Below are positions 7,417 to 13,945 of a stretch of DNA of 13,945 nucleotides, one piece after another. The notes below the pieces were generated by a model. That model worked only from the letters and a program-made list of their open reading frames with translations, was not told the DNA's origin and did not search any database. Each line of letters begins with the position of its first letter. The stretch's first letter is position 1. Location: NCBI GenBank assembly GCA_017441965.1, contig JAFSBF010000004.1, positions 1 to 13,945 on the forward strand. Direction: 5' to 3'. Source of the DNA: Clostridia bacterium (GTDB taxonomy: Bacteria > Bacillota > Clostridia > UMGS1883). Position numbers and translations under genes: made by a program.

Positions 7417-8778
7417 TTAAAAACCGAAATACTGCTCGGCATTATTATAGCATACACCCTTGACAATTTCCTCGAGTTTTTCCCAATCAGCAGGATATTC
7501 TCCGTTTTCAACCCACTCACCGATAAGATTACAGAAAATTCTTCTGAAATATTCGTGGCGTGTGTATGAAACGAAGCTTCTGCTATCTGTAAGCATACCG
7601 ACAAATCTTGAAAGCATACCCAAGTTTGCAAGAGCCTTCATCTGCTCAACCATACCGTCACGCTGGTCATTAAACCACCATCCGCTGCCAAACTGAATTT
7701 TTCCCTTTACGGGGCCATTCTGGAAGCAGCCAAGCATGGTGCCGAGAACGTAATTGTCCTTGGGGTTAAGTGTATACAAAATTGTCTTTGGGAGACAATT
7801 GTCTATTTCAAGACAATCCATAAACTTACCCAAATCCTCTGCAATACACAAATCGTTAATTGAGTCATAGCCTGTATCGGGGCCAAGCTTATTGTACATT
7901 TTAGTATTATTGTTACGAAGCGCACCAATATGAAGCTGCATAGCCCATCCAAGACGTACATATTCCTTTGCACAGTGCTTGAGAACTGAAGTCTTGAATA
8001 TATTAATTTCATTAAGTGAAAGCTCCTGCCCTGCAAGCTTTTTGTTAAATACCGCTTCTGCATCACCTACAGCATAGGGTACATATTCAAGGGCATGGTC
8101 GCTTATACGGCAACCGTTTTCGTGGAAGAAATCTATTCTCTCGCTAAGCCATTTGAGAAGTGCGGGATATGTCTTAATTCCAACACTCTCTATATAGGGA
8201 AGAAATGTTTCCTTGCCTATTTCAACAGCTTTATCAGGACGGAATGTAGGCAGGATTTTTGTAGAAAAGCCCTTCAATGCCTGATGATATTCAAGCGTAT
8301 CTGCAGGGTCATCTGTTGTACATACAACCTTAACATTTGAACGTCTGATAAGCTCCTGCGGTCTGAATTCATCCTTTGCAAGGCATTCGTTCACCTTATC
8401 CCAGATAGACTTGCACGTCTTTTCAGAAAGAATTTCATCAATACCGAAAAATCTTTTAAGCTCAAGATGTGTCCAGTGATAGAGCGGATTACCAATAAGA
8501 TACGGCATCGTTTTTGCAAACTCTTCAAACTTTGCGTAATCATCGCCATCCCCCGTGATAAGCTCCTCATCTACACCGTTTGTTCTTATCTGGCGCCATT
8601 TGTAATGGTCACCGCCAAGGAAAAGCTCATACGCATTCTTGAATTTTTTGTTTTCTGCAATCATCTTGGGTACAAGATGACAGTGGTAGTCAATTATCGG
8701 CATATCCTTTGCAAAGTCGTTATAAAGCTTTTTTGCAGTTTCGGTTCTAAGCATAAAATCATCATTAATAAAACTCAT
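7417..8778 (-). CDS. uxaC: Glucuronate isomerase
   Basis: UxaC interconverts D-glucuronate and D-fructuronate, and D-galacturonate and D-tagaturonate, at the entry to hexuronate breakdown. The 453-residue length fits the family. Visible marks are the N-terminal metal-site motif IIDYHCHL with His32 and His34, the CTTDDPADTLEYH segment at about 160, LHIGALRNNN in the middle, GWWFND, and LTDSRSF near the end. This is the amidohydrolase-related uronate isomerase pattern. An in-frame ATG at 8796 would add six residues, but GGAGGT (8788-8793) would then lie inside the gene; it is well placed for the ATG at 8778. The gene lies 21 bp after icd and has no other hexuronate genes around it, which is unusual. 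Confidence 0.95.
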   Translation of the reverse strand: MSFINDDFMLRTETAKKLYNDFAKDMPIIDYHCHLVPKMIAENKKFKNAYELFLGGDHYKWRQIRTNGVDEELITGDGDDYAKFEEFAKTMPYLIGNPLYHWTHLELKRFFGIDEILSEKTCKSIWDKVNECLAKDEFRPQELIRRSNVKVVCTTDDPADTLEYHQALKGFSTKILPTFRPDKAVEIGKETFLPYIESVGIKTYPALLKWLSERIDFFHENGCRISDHALEYVPYAVGDAEAVFNKKLAGQELSLNEINIFKTSVLKHCAKEYVRLGWAMQLHIGALRNNNTKMYNKLGPDTGYDSINDLCIAEDLGKFMDCLEIDNCLPKTILYTLNPKDNYVLGTMLGCFQNGPVKGKIQFGSGWWFNDQRDGMVEQMKALANLGMLSRFVGMLTDSRSFVSYTRHEYFRRIFCNLIGEWVENGEYPADWEKLEEIVKGVCYNNAEQYFGF

Positions 8779-8787
8779 TTTTATCCT

Positions 8788-8793
8788 ACCTCC
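8788..8793 (-). promoter_or_regulatory. Ribosome binding site that fixes the uxaC start
   Basis: GGAGGT on the minus strand is 9 bases from the ATG at 8778. It lies within the six extra codons of the alternative start at 8796 and argues against that start. Confidence 0.65.
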
Positions 8794-8799
8794 CATTTA

Positions 8800-10008
8800 T
8801 TAAAGCATTTTTTCAAGGGTATTTCTTATAGCAAGGATGAAATCCTTTGAATTAACTACTGTAGGTGTTGCCCCTTCCCAAAGACCTGCAAGGTCCTTTG
8901 TAAGAGTACCGCCCTCAATAGTGTCTATACACGCCTTTTCAAGCTTATCTGCAAATTCCATAAGCTGTGCTGAGCCGTCAAGCTCTCCCCTCTTTCTTAT
9001 TGCACCCGTCCACGCAAAAATTGTTGCAACAGGGTTTGTAGAGGTTTCCTCACCCTTAAGGTATCTGTAATAATGACGTGTAACAGTGCCGTGTGCCGCC
9101 TCGTATTCAAAGTTTCCGTCAGGGCTTACAAGAACACTTGTCATCATTGCAAGCGAGCCGAATGCCGTAGAAACCATATCACTCATAACGTCACCATCAT
9201 AGTTTTTACAAGCCCAGATATATCCGCCCTCACTTCTTATAACACGTGCAACAGCATCGTCTATAAGAGTATAGAAATATTCAATTCCAAGTGCCTCAAA
9301 TTTTTCCTTATATTCCTTTTCATAAATGTCCTGGAAAATCAGCTTGAATGTCTGGTCATACTGCTTTGAAATAGTGTCCTTTGTTGCAAACCACAAATCC
9401 TGCTTTGTGTCAAGTGCATATTTAAAGCACGAATGTGCAAAGGAAATTATTGAGCTGTCCTTATTATACTGTCCCTGAAGAACACCGCCGCACTCAAAAT
9501 CATAGATTGTCTTGCGTGTTACTTCACCGCTCTCGCTTGTAAAAACAAGCTCCGCTTTACCCTTTTCCTCTGTCCTGATTTCAGTAGCCTTGTAAACATC
9601 ACCGTATGCGTGTCTTGCAATTGTGATAGGCTTTTTCCAGTTCTTTACCGCAGGATTAATTCCCGATACTAAAACGGGTGCACGAAATACTGTGCCGTCA
9701 AGAATTGCACGGATTGTTCCGTTGGGACTTTTCCACATTTCTTTAAGGTTATATTCCTCAACACGCTGTGCATTGGGTGTAATGGTAGCACACTTTACAC
9801 CCACGTGGTGCTTCTTTATAGCCTCACCTGCATCAAATGTAACCTTATCATTTGTTTCGTCACGGTATTTAAGACCTAAATCGTAGTATTCTGTATTAAG
9901 CTCTACAAACGGCTCAAGAAGCTCCTCTTTTATCATTTTCCAGAGGATACGGGTCATCTCGTCGCCGTCCATCTCTACAATAGTTCCCGTCATTGGTATT
10001 TTAATCAT
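8800..10008 (-). CDS. icd: NADP-dependent isocitrate dehydrogenase, eukaryote-like dimeric type
   Basis: This enzyme oxidatively decarboxylates isocitrate to 2-oxoglutarate and makes NADPH. The 402-residue protein resembles the IDH1/IDH2-like subfamily rather than E. coli Icd. It has VEMDGDEMTRILW (11-23), the TITPNAQRVEEY block (75-86), KSPNGTIR (93-100) and FRAPV (108-112). Arg132 of ARHAYGD matches the substrate arginine of human IDH1. Metal-binding aspartates fit Asp250, Asp273 and Asp277 in the LIDD and YDGDVMSD segments. NADP binding fits AAHGTVTRHY (304-313). Its ATG overlaps the end of the aconitase-family gene by 8 bp, with AAAGGATG upstream, so the two are translated together. This is a logical pairing for the citrate-to-2-oxoglutarate branch. 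Confidence 0.95.
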   Translation of the reverse strand: MIKIPMTGTIVEMDGDEMTRILWKMIKEELLEPFVELNTEYYDLGLKYRDETNDKVTFDAGEAIKKHHVGVKCATITPNAQRVEEYNLKEMWKSPNGTIRAILDGTVFRAPVLVSGINPAVKNWKKPITIARHAYGDVYKATEIRTEEKGKAELVFTSESGEVTRKTIYDFECGGVLQGQYNKDSSIISFAHSCFKYALDTKQDLWFATKDTISKQYDQTFKLIFQDIYEKEYKEKFEALGIEYFYTLIDDAVARVIRSEGGYIWACKNYDGDVMSDMVSTAFGSLAMMTSVLVSPDGNFEYEAAHGTVTRHYYRYLKGEETSTNPVATIFAWTGAIRKRGELDGSAQLMEFADKLEKACIDTIEGGTLTKDLAGLWEGATPTVVNSKDFILAIRNTLEKML

Positions 10009-12274
10009 TTTCTTTCATCCTTTCGGCATAGTAATTCATTAAGCATCCGTCAAGTATTATTTTACGCTCATCCGCAGTAAGACCTGCAATGTTAAGCTTG
10101 ATAGGATTATACTTTCCATCCTTCATTATAACATAGCCTTCTGCAGTTTCCTTCGCCTCTTCAATTATAGTGCGGATATTAGGCACAAATACATAATCTC
10201 CGTCACTGTAATTAAACTCGGTATCCTTATCAATCGTAAAGGGCAATATACCCCAGTTAATACAGTTTGAACGGTAACGCTTTGTTGCATATTCATAGCA
10301 AATGTTACCAAGACCTCCAAGCACCTTCTGGCAGCTTGCCGCCTGCTCTCTTGCAGAGCCGTCACCAGGTTTCTTTGCAAATACGCAGGAGCCAAGCTGT
10401 GTAACGCGAGCCGTTTCCTCTCCGCCAAAATCTGCAAGAGCTTTTATCATCTCCTCAGGAATGTTTCCTTCTCTGCGCATATTTTCCATATCACGCACAG
10501 CTTTACTGCGCTCTACATACTGAGGAACACGTCTTGAAAGTGCAAATTCAGAAAGCTTAATCGGGTTTGAGCGGTAGCTTGAGGTTTCGCCTGACGGAAT
10601 AAGCTCGTCCGTCGTTGTAACATCATCGTGAATAACTGCCGCAAGCTTTAAAAGAACATTTTCACCAAGCGGGTACATTTTCGGCCAGTCCTTGATATTG
10701 GGGCCAAGTCTTAATTCCTCACTGCAATCCGCTTTTCCAAATCCGTTATATACACGCTTTTCATATACACCCTTATCAAAGGAGTAGCCAAAATCAGCAT
10801 TGCCGTACTCAACGTCAGTTGCCGCAGTAAGTACACCGCCGTTTGCTGCCGTTGCAGCAATACTGCGTGCATCCATAAGGGCAACACCGCTAATCTGTCC
10901 ATCCGAGGGCTTAGAGCCTTCACGGTTGGGGAAGTTACGTGTTGTATGACGAATAGAAAGTGCACTGTTTGACGGAACATCACCCGCGCCAAAGCACGGT
11001 CCGCAGAAGCACGGTTTAAATACCGCACCTGCCTCAAGCAGCTTTGCCTGAACACCGTTATTTATAAGGGCAAGATTTATCGGCACACTTGAAGGATATA
11101 CGCTAAGGTTAAAGTATCCGTTTCCTGTGCTCTTTCCGTCAAGGATTGCAGCCGCCTCGCAGATGCTCTCGAACATACCGCCGCTGCAGCCTGCAATAAC
11201 ACCCTGGTCTATCATAATCTTTCCATTCTTTATCTTATCTGTAAGAGAGAAATTAACCTTATCTCCAAACTGCTCTTTTGCCTTAATTTCAATTTCTCTG
11301 AATATATCTCCTGCATTTTCACAAAGCTCATGTACGGTATATGCATTTGATGGATGGAAGGGCATTGCAATCATTGCCTCTATCTTGGAAAGGTCTATCC
11401 TCAGTGCCTTGTCATAATATGCACCGTCATCAGGGGTAATTTCCTTATAATCTTCCCCTCTGCCGTGGATAGTAAGATACTCCTTTGTTTTTTCATCTGT
11501 ACACCAGATAGAAGAAAGACAGGTTGTTTCTGTTGTCATTACGTCAATTCCGATACGGAAATCCATTGACAAATTCTTTACACCAGGACCTGCAAATTCT
11601 AAAATGCAGTTCTTTACATAGCCATCCTTAAAGGTTTCACCTACAAGCGCAATTGCAACGTCCTGCGGTCCAATTCCTTTTTTGGGAGCATTCTCAAGGT
11701 ACACAAGAACAACCTTTGGTGCATCTACATCATACGTCTGTGAGAGAAGCTGTTTTACAAGCTCAGGACCGCCTTCGCCAACACCCATAGTGCCGATTGC
11801 TCCGTATCTTGTATGGCTGTCGGAGCCAAGTATCATTTTTCCGCAGCCTGCCATCTGCTCACGTGCATACTGGTGGATTACCGCCTGATTTGCAGGCACA
11901 TATATACCGCCGTATTTCTTCGCTGCAGAAAGACCGAAAACGTGGTCATCCTCATTTATTGTTCCGCCTACTGCACAAAGGCTGTTGTGACAGTTTGTAA
12001 GTGCATACGGAACGGGGAACTCCCGAAGTCCGCTTGCACGTGCAGTCTGTATAATACCCACATATGTTATATCGTGCGAAATAAGTGCGTCAAACTTTAT
12101 ACGCATCTTATTGTCATTACTCTTCTTATCCAAACAGTGAGCACGCATTATTTTATAGCTCATTGTTTTTTCTCTGGCATCCTCAGGCGCACTGTAAAGC
12201 TTTTCTCCGTCATTTACAGAAACGAGCTTACCGTCTGCCGAAAGGTATGCACCCTCACCTATCTTTTGAATCAT
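10001..12274 (-). CDS. Aconitase-family hydratase (YbhJ-like), probable aconitate hydratase
   Basis: This 757-residue member of the aconitase superfamily has the swivel domain at the C-terminus. Probable [4Fe-4S] cysteines are Cys363 in IAGCSGGMFES and Cys424/Cys427 in CFCGPCFGAGD. Other family marks are LGSDSHTRYGAIG (149-161), the anion-binding RNFPNREGSK region (446-455) and PSGETSSYRSNP (560-571). It looks closest to the divergent 'hydratase' group that includes E. coli YbhJ, whose substrate is not well established. Here the 8-bp overlap with icd argues strongly that the reaction is citrate to isocitrate. A start at 12298 is possible, but GGGAGG at 12283-12288 sits 8 bp before the ATG at 12274, which I chose. 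It is the first gene of the operon. Confidence 0.88.
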   Translation of the reverse strand: MIQKIGEGAYLSADGKLVSVNDGEKLYSAPEDAREKTMSYKIMRAHCLDKKSNDNKMRIKFDALISHDITYVGIIQTARASGLREFPVPYALTNCHNSLCAVGGTINEDDHVFGLSAAKKYGGIYVPANQAVIHQYAREQMAGCGKMILGSDSHTRYGAIGTMGVGEGGPELVKQLLSQTYDVDAPKVVLVYLENAPKKGIGPQDVAIALVGETFKDGYVKNCILEFAGPGVKNLSMDFRIGIDVMTTETTCLSSIWCTDEKTKEYLTIHGRGEDYKEITPDDGAYYDKALRIDLSKIEAMIAMPFHPSNAYTVHELCENAGDIFREIEIKAKEQFGDKVNFSLTDKIKNGKIMIDQGVIAGCSGGMFESICEAAAILDGKSTGNGYFNLSVYPSSVPINLALINNGVQAKLLEAGAVFKPCFCGPCFGAGDVPSNSALSIRHTTRNFPNREGSKPSDGQISGVALMDARSIAATAANGGVLTAATDVEYGNADFGYSFDKGVYEKRVYNGFGKADCSEELRLGPNIKDWPKMYPLGENVLLKLAAVIHDDVTTTDELIPSGETSSYRSNPIKLSEFALSRRVPQYVERSKAVRDMENMRREGNIPEEMIKALADFGGEETARVTQLGSCVFAKKPGDGSAREQAASCQKVLGGLGNICYEYATKRYRSNCINWGILPFTIDKDTEFNYSDGDYVFVPNIRTIIEEAKETAEGYVIMKDGKYNPIKLNIAGLTADERKIILDGCLMNYYAERMKEND

Positions 12275-12282
12275 AACATATA

Positions 12283-12288
12283 CCTCCC
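12283..12288 (-). promoter_or_regulatory. Ribosome binding site that fixes the aconitase-family start
   Basis: GGGAGG on the minus strand lies 8 bases upstream of the ATG at 12274. The alternative start at 12298 would fall at or upstream of the predicted transcription start. Confidence 0.65.
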
Positions 12289-12305
12289 ATTTTACCATTA
12301 TATGT

Positions 12306-12334
12306 ACTATAACATAAATCAGAAAAAATCACAA
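12306..12334 (-). promoter_or_regulatory. SigA-type promoter with extended -10 for the acn-icd operon
   Basis: On the minus strand, TTGTGA (12329-12334) is followed after a 17-base spacer by TATAGT (12306-12311), with TGT directly before it (an extended -10). The predicted start near 12299 leaves a leader of about 25 bases before the ATG at 12274. Gene spacing downstream suggests it can drive the ten genes down to the HD hydrolase. No separate operator was recognised. Confidence 0.7.
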
Positions 12335-12381
12335 TAGATTTTATCAATTTTTCTTGTTTTTTAGCACATCATACCTTGTAC

Positions 12382-12409
12382 ACACCTTTTATCCAAGAGG
12401 CATATTATA
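12382..12409 (+). promoter_or_regulatory. Sporulation promoter (SigK/SigE-like) for cotJ
   Basis: On the plus strand, GCATATTATA (12400-12409) matches the SigK-type -10 pattern gCATAnnnTA. AC dinucleotides at 12382-12385 lie 15-17 bases upstream, where the short SigK -35 is expected. The match to the related SigE -10 (CATACAnT) is partial. The box is about 50 bp before cotJA. B. subtilis cotJ is under mother-cell control, which makes a sporulation sigma factor the sensible reading; SigE and SigK cannot be separated with certainty here. Confidence 0.5.
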
Positions 12410-12458
12410 AATACGGGGGGACTTTTTCCCCTGAATCTAAAAGAAAGGATTGTAATCT

Positions 12459-12692
12459 ATGAAGGATTTACTCGATATACAAGTTATCTCTTGTGATAAT
12501 CCCAATAACAACAAGGATTGTCTTGATACGCTTCCGCTTGCATACGCTTACGTTCCCTACCAGCGCTTTGAAACGCCTATGAGTATGGAACAGGGCTTTA
12601 AATGCGGTACAATATTCCCACGCCTTAATAAGCCTTTCGGAGTATATGGCAATGAATTTCATTCAAAGGAGGATGTAAAATGGAAAATGTAA
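12459..12692 (+). CDS. cotJA: Spore coat associated protein CotJA
   Basis: This is a 77-residue small coat protein, first gene of the cotJ operon. The family pattern is visible: LPLAYAYVPYQRFETPMSMEQGFKCGTIFPRLNKPF at about residues 25-60, the aromatic/proline-rich core with the G-T-x-FP-x-L-x-x-PF ending typical of CotJA. It has no signal peptide or membrane segment. In Bacillus it is needed with CotJC for assembly of the inner coat layers, and it is made in the mother cell. AGAAAGGA lies about 10 bp upstream of the ATG. The last 13 bp overlap cotJB. Its leader has a short G4/C4 hairpin (12415-12431). Confidence 0.9.
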   Translation: MKDLLDIQVISCDNPNNNKDCLDTLPLAYAYVPYQRFETPMSMEQGFKCGTIFPRLNKPFGVYGNEFHSKEDVKWKM

Positions 12693-12949
12693 CAAATTCA
12701 TCCAGACGTGAAATGCTCAAAAAAGTTCAGGAGGCTGATTTTACAGCTCTTGAATGGCAGCTTTATCTTAACACTCACCCCTACTGCGAAAAAGGGCTTC
12801 GTCTTTACCGCAAAGCAGTCGACGAGGCGAAAATGCTGAGAAAAGAATACGAAGAAAACTACGGACCTATCACTGCAACCTCTACGCCAAATAAACTTCC
12901 GTGGCAGTGGTCAAGAAATCCCTGGACATGGGAAAAAGAAAGGAGCTAA
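12680..12949 (+). CDS. cotJB: Spore coat protein CotJB
   Basis: This 89-residue protein has the CotJB pattern: MLKKVQEADFTALEWQLYLNTHPYCEKGLRLY (residues 12-43), a helix, then EENYGPI and a Trp/Pro-rich tail WQWSRNPWTWE. It is a mother-cell coat component of unknown biochemical activity, normally encoded between cotJA and cotJC. A strong AAAGGAGG at 12665-12672, inside the end of cotJA, supports the start. The 13-bp overlap with cotJA and the 3-bp gap to cotJC show one operon. Confidence 0.92.
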   Translation: MENVTNSSRREMLKKVQEADFTALEWQLYLNTHPYCEKGLRLYRKAVDEAKMLRKEYEENYGPITATSTPNKLPWQWSRNPWTWEKERS

Positions 12950-13132
12950 ATTATGTGGGTCTATGAAAAGAAACTTCAATATCCAATAAGAATAAAAAAT
13001 CCAAACCCTAAAATGGCACAAATTATTATGAGTCAGTACGGTGGACCTGATGGTGAACTAGGTGCATCGCTCAGATACCTCAGCCAGCGTTTTTCAATGC
13101 CTAACGAAATTACAAAATCAACACTTAACGAT

Positions 13133-13142
13133 ATAGGTCTAT
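13133..13142. other. Putative attachment-site core (left junction of the element)
   Basis: ATAG-GT-CTAT is a 4-bp inverted repeat around a non-palindromic GT. This is the shape expected for a large serine recombinase crossover site, which uses a central two-base core. The GT is part of the last CotJC-like codon (Gly62), so the host/element boundary and the symmetry centre coincide. The exact core needs the other junction for proof. Confidence 0.5.
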
Positions 13143-13174
13143 CAGCGATGATTTTGCTCCTTTATGCAAAGATA

Positions 13175-13206
13175 GGCAAAGCCTACTGTTTTCAGTATGC
13201 TTTGCC
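13175..13206. terminator. Bidirectional terminator-like hairpin
   Basis: GGCAAAGC (13175-13182) pairs perfectly with GCTTTGCC (13199-13206). Inside, after one mismatch, TACTG pairs with CAGTA around a TTTT loop. On the plus strand it is followed by CTTTTCTTTAT, which fits an intrinsic terminator for cotJ transcripts. On the minus strand it lies 7 bp past the recombinase stop, with a less U-rich tail. It lies within the chimeric tail of the truncated cotJC frame. Confidence 0.65.
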
Positions 13207-13213
13207 CTTTTCT

Positions 13214-13945
13214 TTATACCACTTCAAGACTTAAAATCTCTGTCCTATATGTATCTAACTTGCCTGTTGACTTATAAGCAACCCTAAAATTGAAAGGGAT
13301 GTCTTTAAGCCTTACCACAACAGTATGACCTTCATAAACTGTTATGCTCTGTGTAACTGTTCCTAAAAGGTAGTCTAAATCTTCATCCTTTAAGGTCAGC
13401 ACCCTATCAATTTCAGCAATAATACTGTCCATTCTGTCTTGTTGCTTTTGCTTGATATTTTCTAACTCTTTTAACTTATCCAATTCAGCATATATCTTTG
13501 AAATCTCATCTTCAATTTCTTTTTGCTTTATTAAGAAATCTGCCTGTTTAATTTCATCTGCTAATCTCATGTCAATAAGTTTGAGTTTGTTTTGCTCTAA
13601 CTTATCAATCTTGCTTTGTAATTTATCAATAGACTTTGTTTTATCTTCAATGCTTAAATCTGCTATATCCTTAATAATCTCTTGCTTTAATTCTTCTTTA
13701 TTATCAACAAGAACATTAAGAATGTGAAGAACTATGTTTTTCAAACTCCTATCACTTGCCCACTCGCTCATAGAACATTCAGCATTTCTAAAAGCTGCAG
13801 CCTTAACGTGATTCAAACAATTCCACGCTCTTGAACTACCCACAGATGTCTTTTTGATTTTGTTTACAAATCTTTCACCACATACCCCACAGAAAACTTT
13901 GCCAGATGCCCAATAACGATTACTGTGTTTGCTTTTCTGCTCTGC
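13214..13945 (-). CDS. Large serine recombinase, C-terminal part (zinc ribbon and coiled coil)
   Basis: The frame is open from the right edge to a stop at 13214, giving 243 visible residues. In order: a recombinase zinc-ribbon with Cys19-x2-Cys22, Cys43 and Cys57 (counting from the window edge), a long charged coiled coil at about 102-179 rich in Lys, Glu, Ile and Leu, and a beta-like tail ending ILSLEVV. This is the C-terminal architecture of large serine integrases such as those that excise sigK skin elements. The catalytic serine domain is beyond the window, so activity cannot be judged. GTG at 13843 could be misread as a start, but the zinc ribbon extends upstream of it. The gene converges on the cut cotJC and overlaps its chimeric tail by 21 bp. 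Confidence 0.88.
   Translation of the reverse strand, partial: AEQKSKHSNRYWASGKVFCGVCGERFVNKIKKTSVGSSRAWNCLNHVKAAAFRNAECSMSEWASDRSLKNIVLHILNVLVDNKEELKQEIIKDIADLSIEDKTKSIDKLQSKIDKLEQNKLKLIDMRLADEIKQADFLIKQKEIEDEISKIYAELDKLKELENIKQKQQDRMDSIIAEIDRVLTLKDEDLDYLLGTVTQSITVYEGHTVVVRLKDIPFNFRVAYKSTGKLDTYRTEILSLEVV

Larger units (their letters stand above)
12953..13234 (+). pseudogene. cotJC: CotJC (manganese-catalase-like coat protein), 5' part, cut after codon 62
   Basis: Residues 1-62 are plainly CotJC: MWVYEKKLQYP, then QYGGPDGELGASLRYLSQRF, then TLNDIG. Glu35 fits the first manganese ligand. CotJC is normally about 190-200 residues, and the family continues after DIG with TEE-(F/L)-AHLE. Here the frame runs instead into 31 unrelated, partly hydrophobic residues (63-93) and stops at 13232-13234. 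All later metal ligands are missing, so this product cannot be a catalase. The break falls at the GT of the Gly62 codon (13137-13138), next to a serine-recombinase gene. The rest of cotJC is expected beyond the right edge. If the element excises during sporulation, this is a split functional gene and not a dead one. AAAGGAGC precedes the ATG. Confidence 0.88.
13137..13945. mobile_element. Left end of a recombinase-bearing element inserted in cotJC
   Basis: From 13137 to the right edge the DNA is unrelated to cotJC. It holds a terminator-like hairpin and the 3' part of a large serine recombinase gene on the opposite strand, and it is visibly more A+T-rich than the genes to the left. The position inside a sporulation gene and the recombinase next to the junction match the skin-type intervening elements of sigK. 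Size and cargo are unknown because the element continues beyond the window. A plain prophage or integrative element that merely uses cotJC as its attachment site is the alternative. Confidence 0.8.

Noticed and set aside
11813..12337. Plus-strand open frame of 174 codons opposite the aconitase-family gene
   Set aside because: It has no recognisable domain and no ribosome site, and its composition is that of a complementary-strand shadow. The minus-strand gene is unmistakable. Other plus-strand frames at 1478-1879 and 4300-4695 were rejected for the same reason.
12335..12458. A riboswitch or small RNA in the divergent region between the acn operon and cotJA
   Set aside because: Promoter elements, a short leader hairpin and a ribosome site account for the visible structure. 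No known riboswitch pattern was recognised.
13214..13843. Recombinase as a complete 209-residue gene starting at the GTG at 13843
   Set aside because: The frame is open to the window edge, and the zinc-ribbon CxxC (Cys19/Cys22) lies upstream of this GTG. The gene is therefore longer and cut by the window.

Overview
The window looks like chromosome from an anaerobic, endospore-forming member of the Clostridia. The cotJ spore-coat genes and the strong AGGAGG-type ribosome sites support this. So do the lowish GC content and a clostridial-style set of t6A tRNA-modification genes. I cannot name a species from the sequence.

Positions 1-12274 are all on the minus strand. They form one very tight array, with 4-31 bp overlaps or gaps of under 30 bp. 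Read in the direction of transcription from a good SigA-type promoter at 12306-12334, the order is: aconitase-family hydratase, NADP-isocitrate dehydrogenase (icd), glucuronate isomerase (uxaC), a PLP aminotransferase, thymidylate kinase (tmk), threonylcarbamoyl-AMP synthase (tsaC/Sua5 type), a fusion of an arginine/tyrosine-phosphatase domain with a RimI acetyltransferase, tsaD, a three-domain Xaa-Pro aminopeptidase and a YfbR-like HD phosphohydrolase. After a 119-bp gap with its own promoter, a second class I aminotransferase begins and runs off the left edge. The first two enzymes convert citrate to 2-oxoglutarate. tsaC and tsaD make the t6A37 modification of ANN-decoding tRNAs.

From 12459 the coding strand switches. 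cotJA, cotJB and the start of cotJC (manganese-catalase-like coat protein) form a plus-strand sporulation operon, preceded by a SigK/SigE-like -10 box.

The most striking region is the right end. CotJC homology stops abruptly after codon 62, at a small ATAG-GT-CTAT palindrome. The DNA beyond it carries a bidirectional terminator-like hairpin. Then comes the C-terminal half of a large serine recombinase (zinc ribbon plus coiled coil), in convergent orientation and continuing past the right edge. This is the layout of a sporulation-gene intervening element of the sigK 'skin' kind, here splitting cotJC. It suggests, but does not prove, developmentally programmed excision.

Two other oddities stand out. 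tsaD contains a single in-frame TGA that separates it from its last 61 codons, with an ATG immediately after. The phosphatase and RimI functions are joined in one 286-residue protein.
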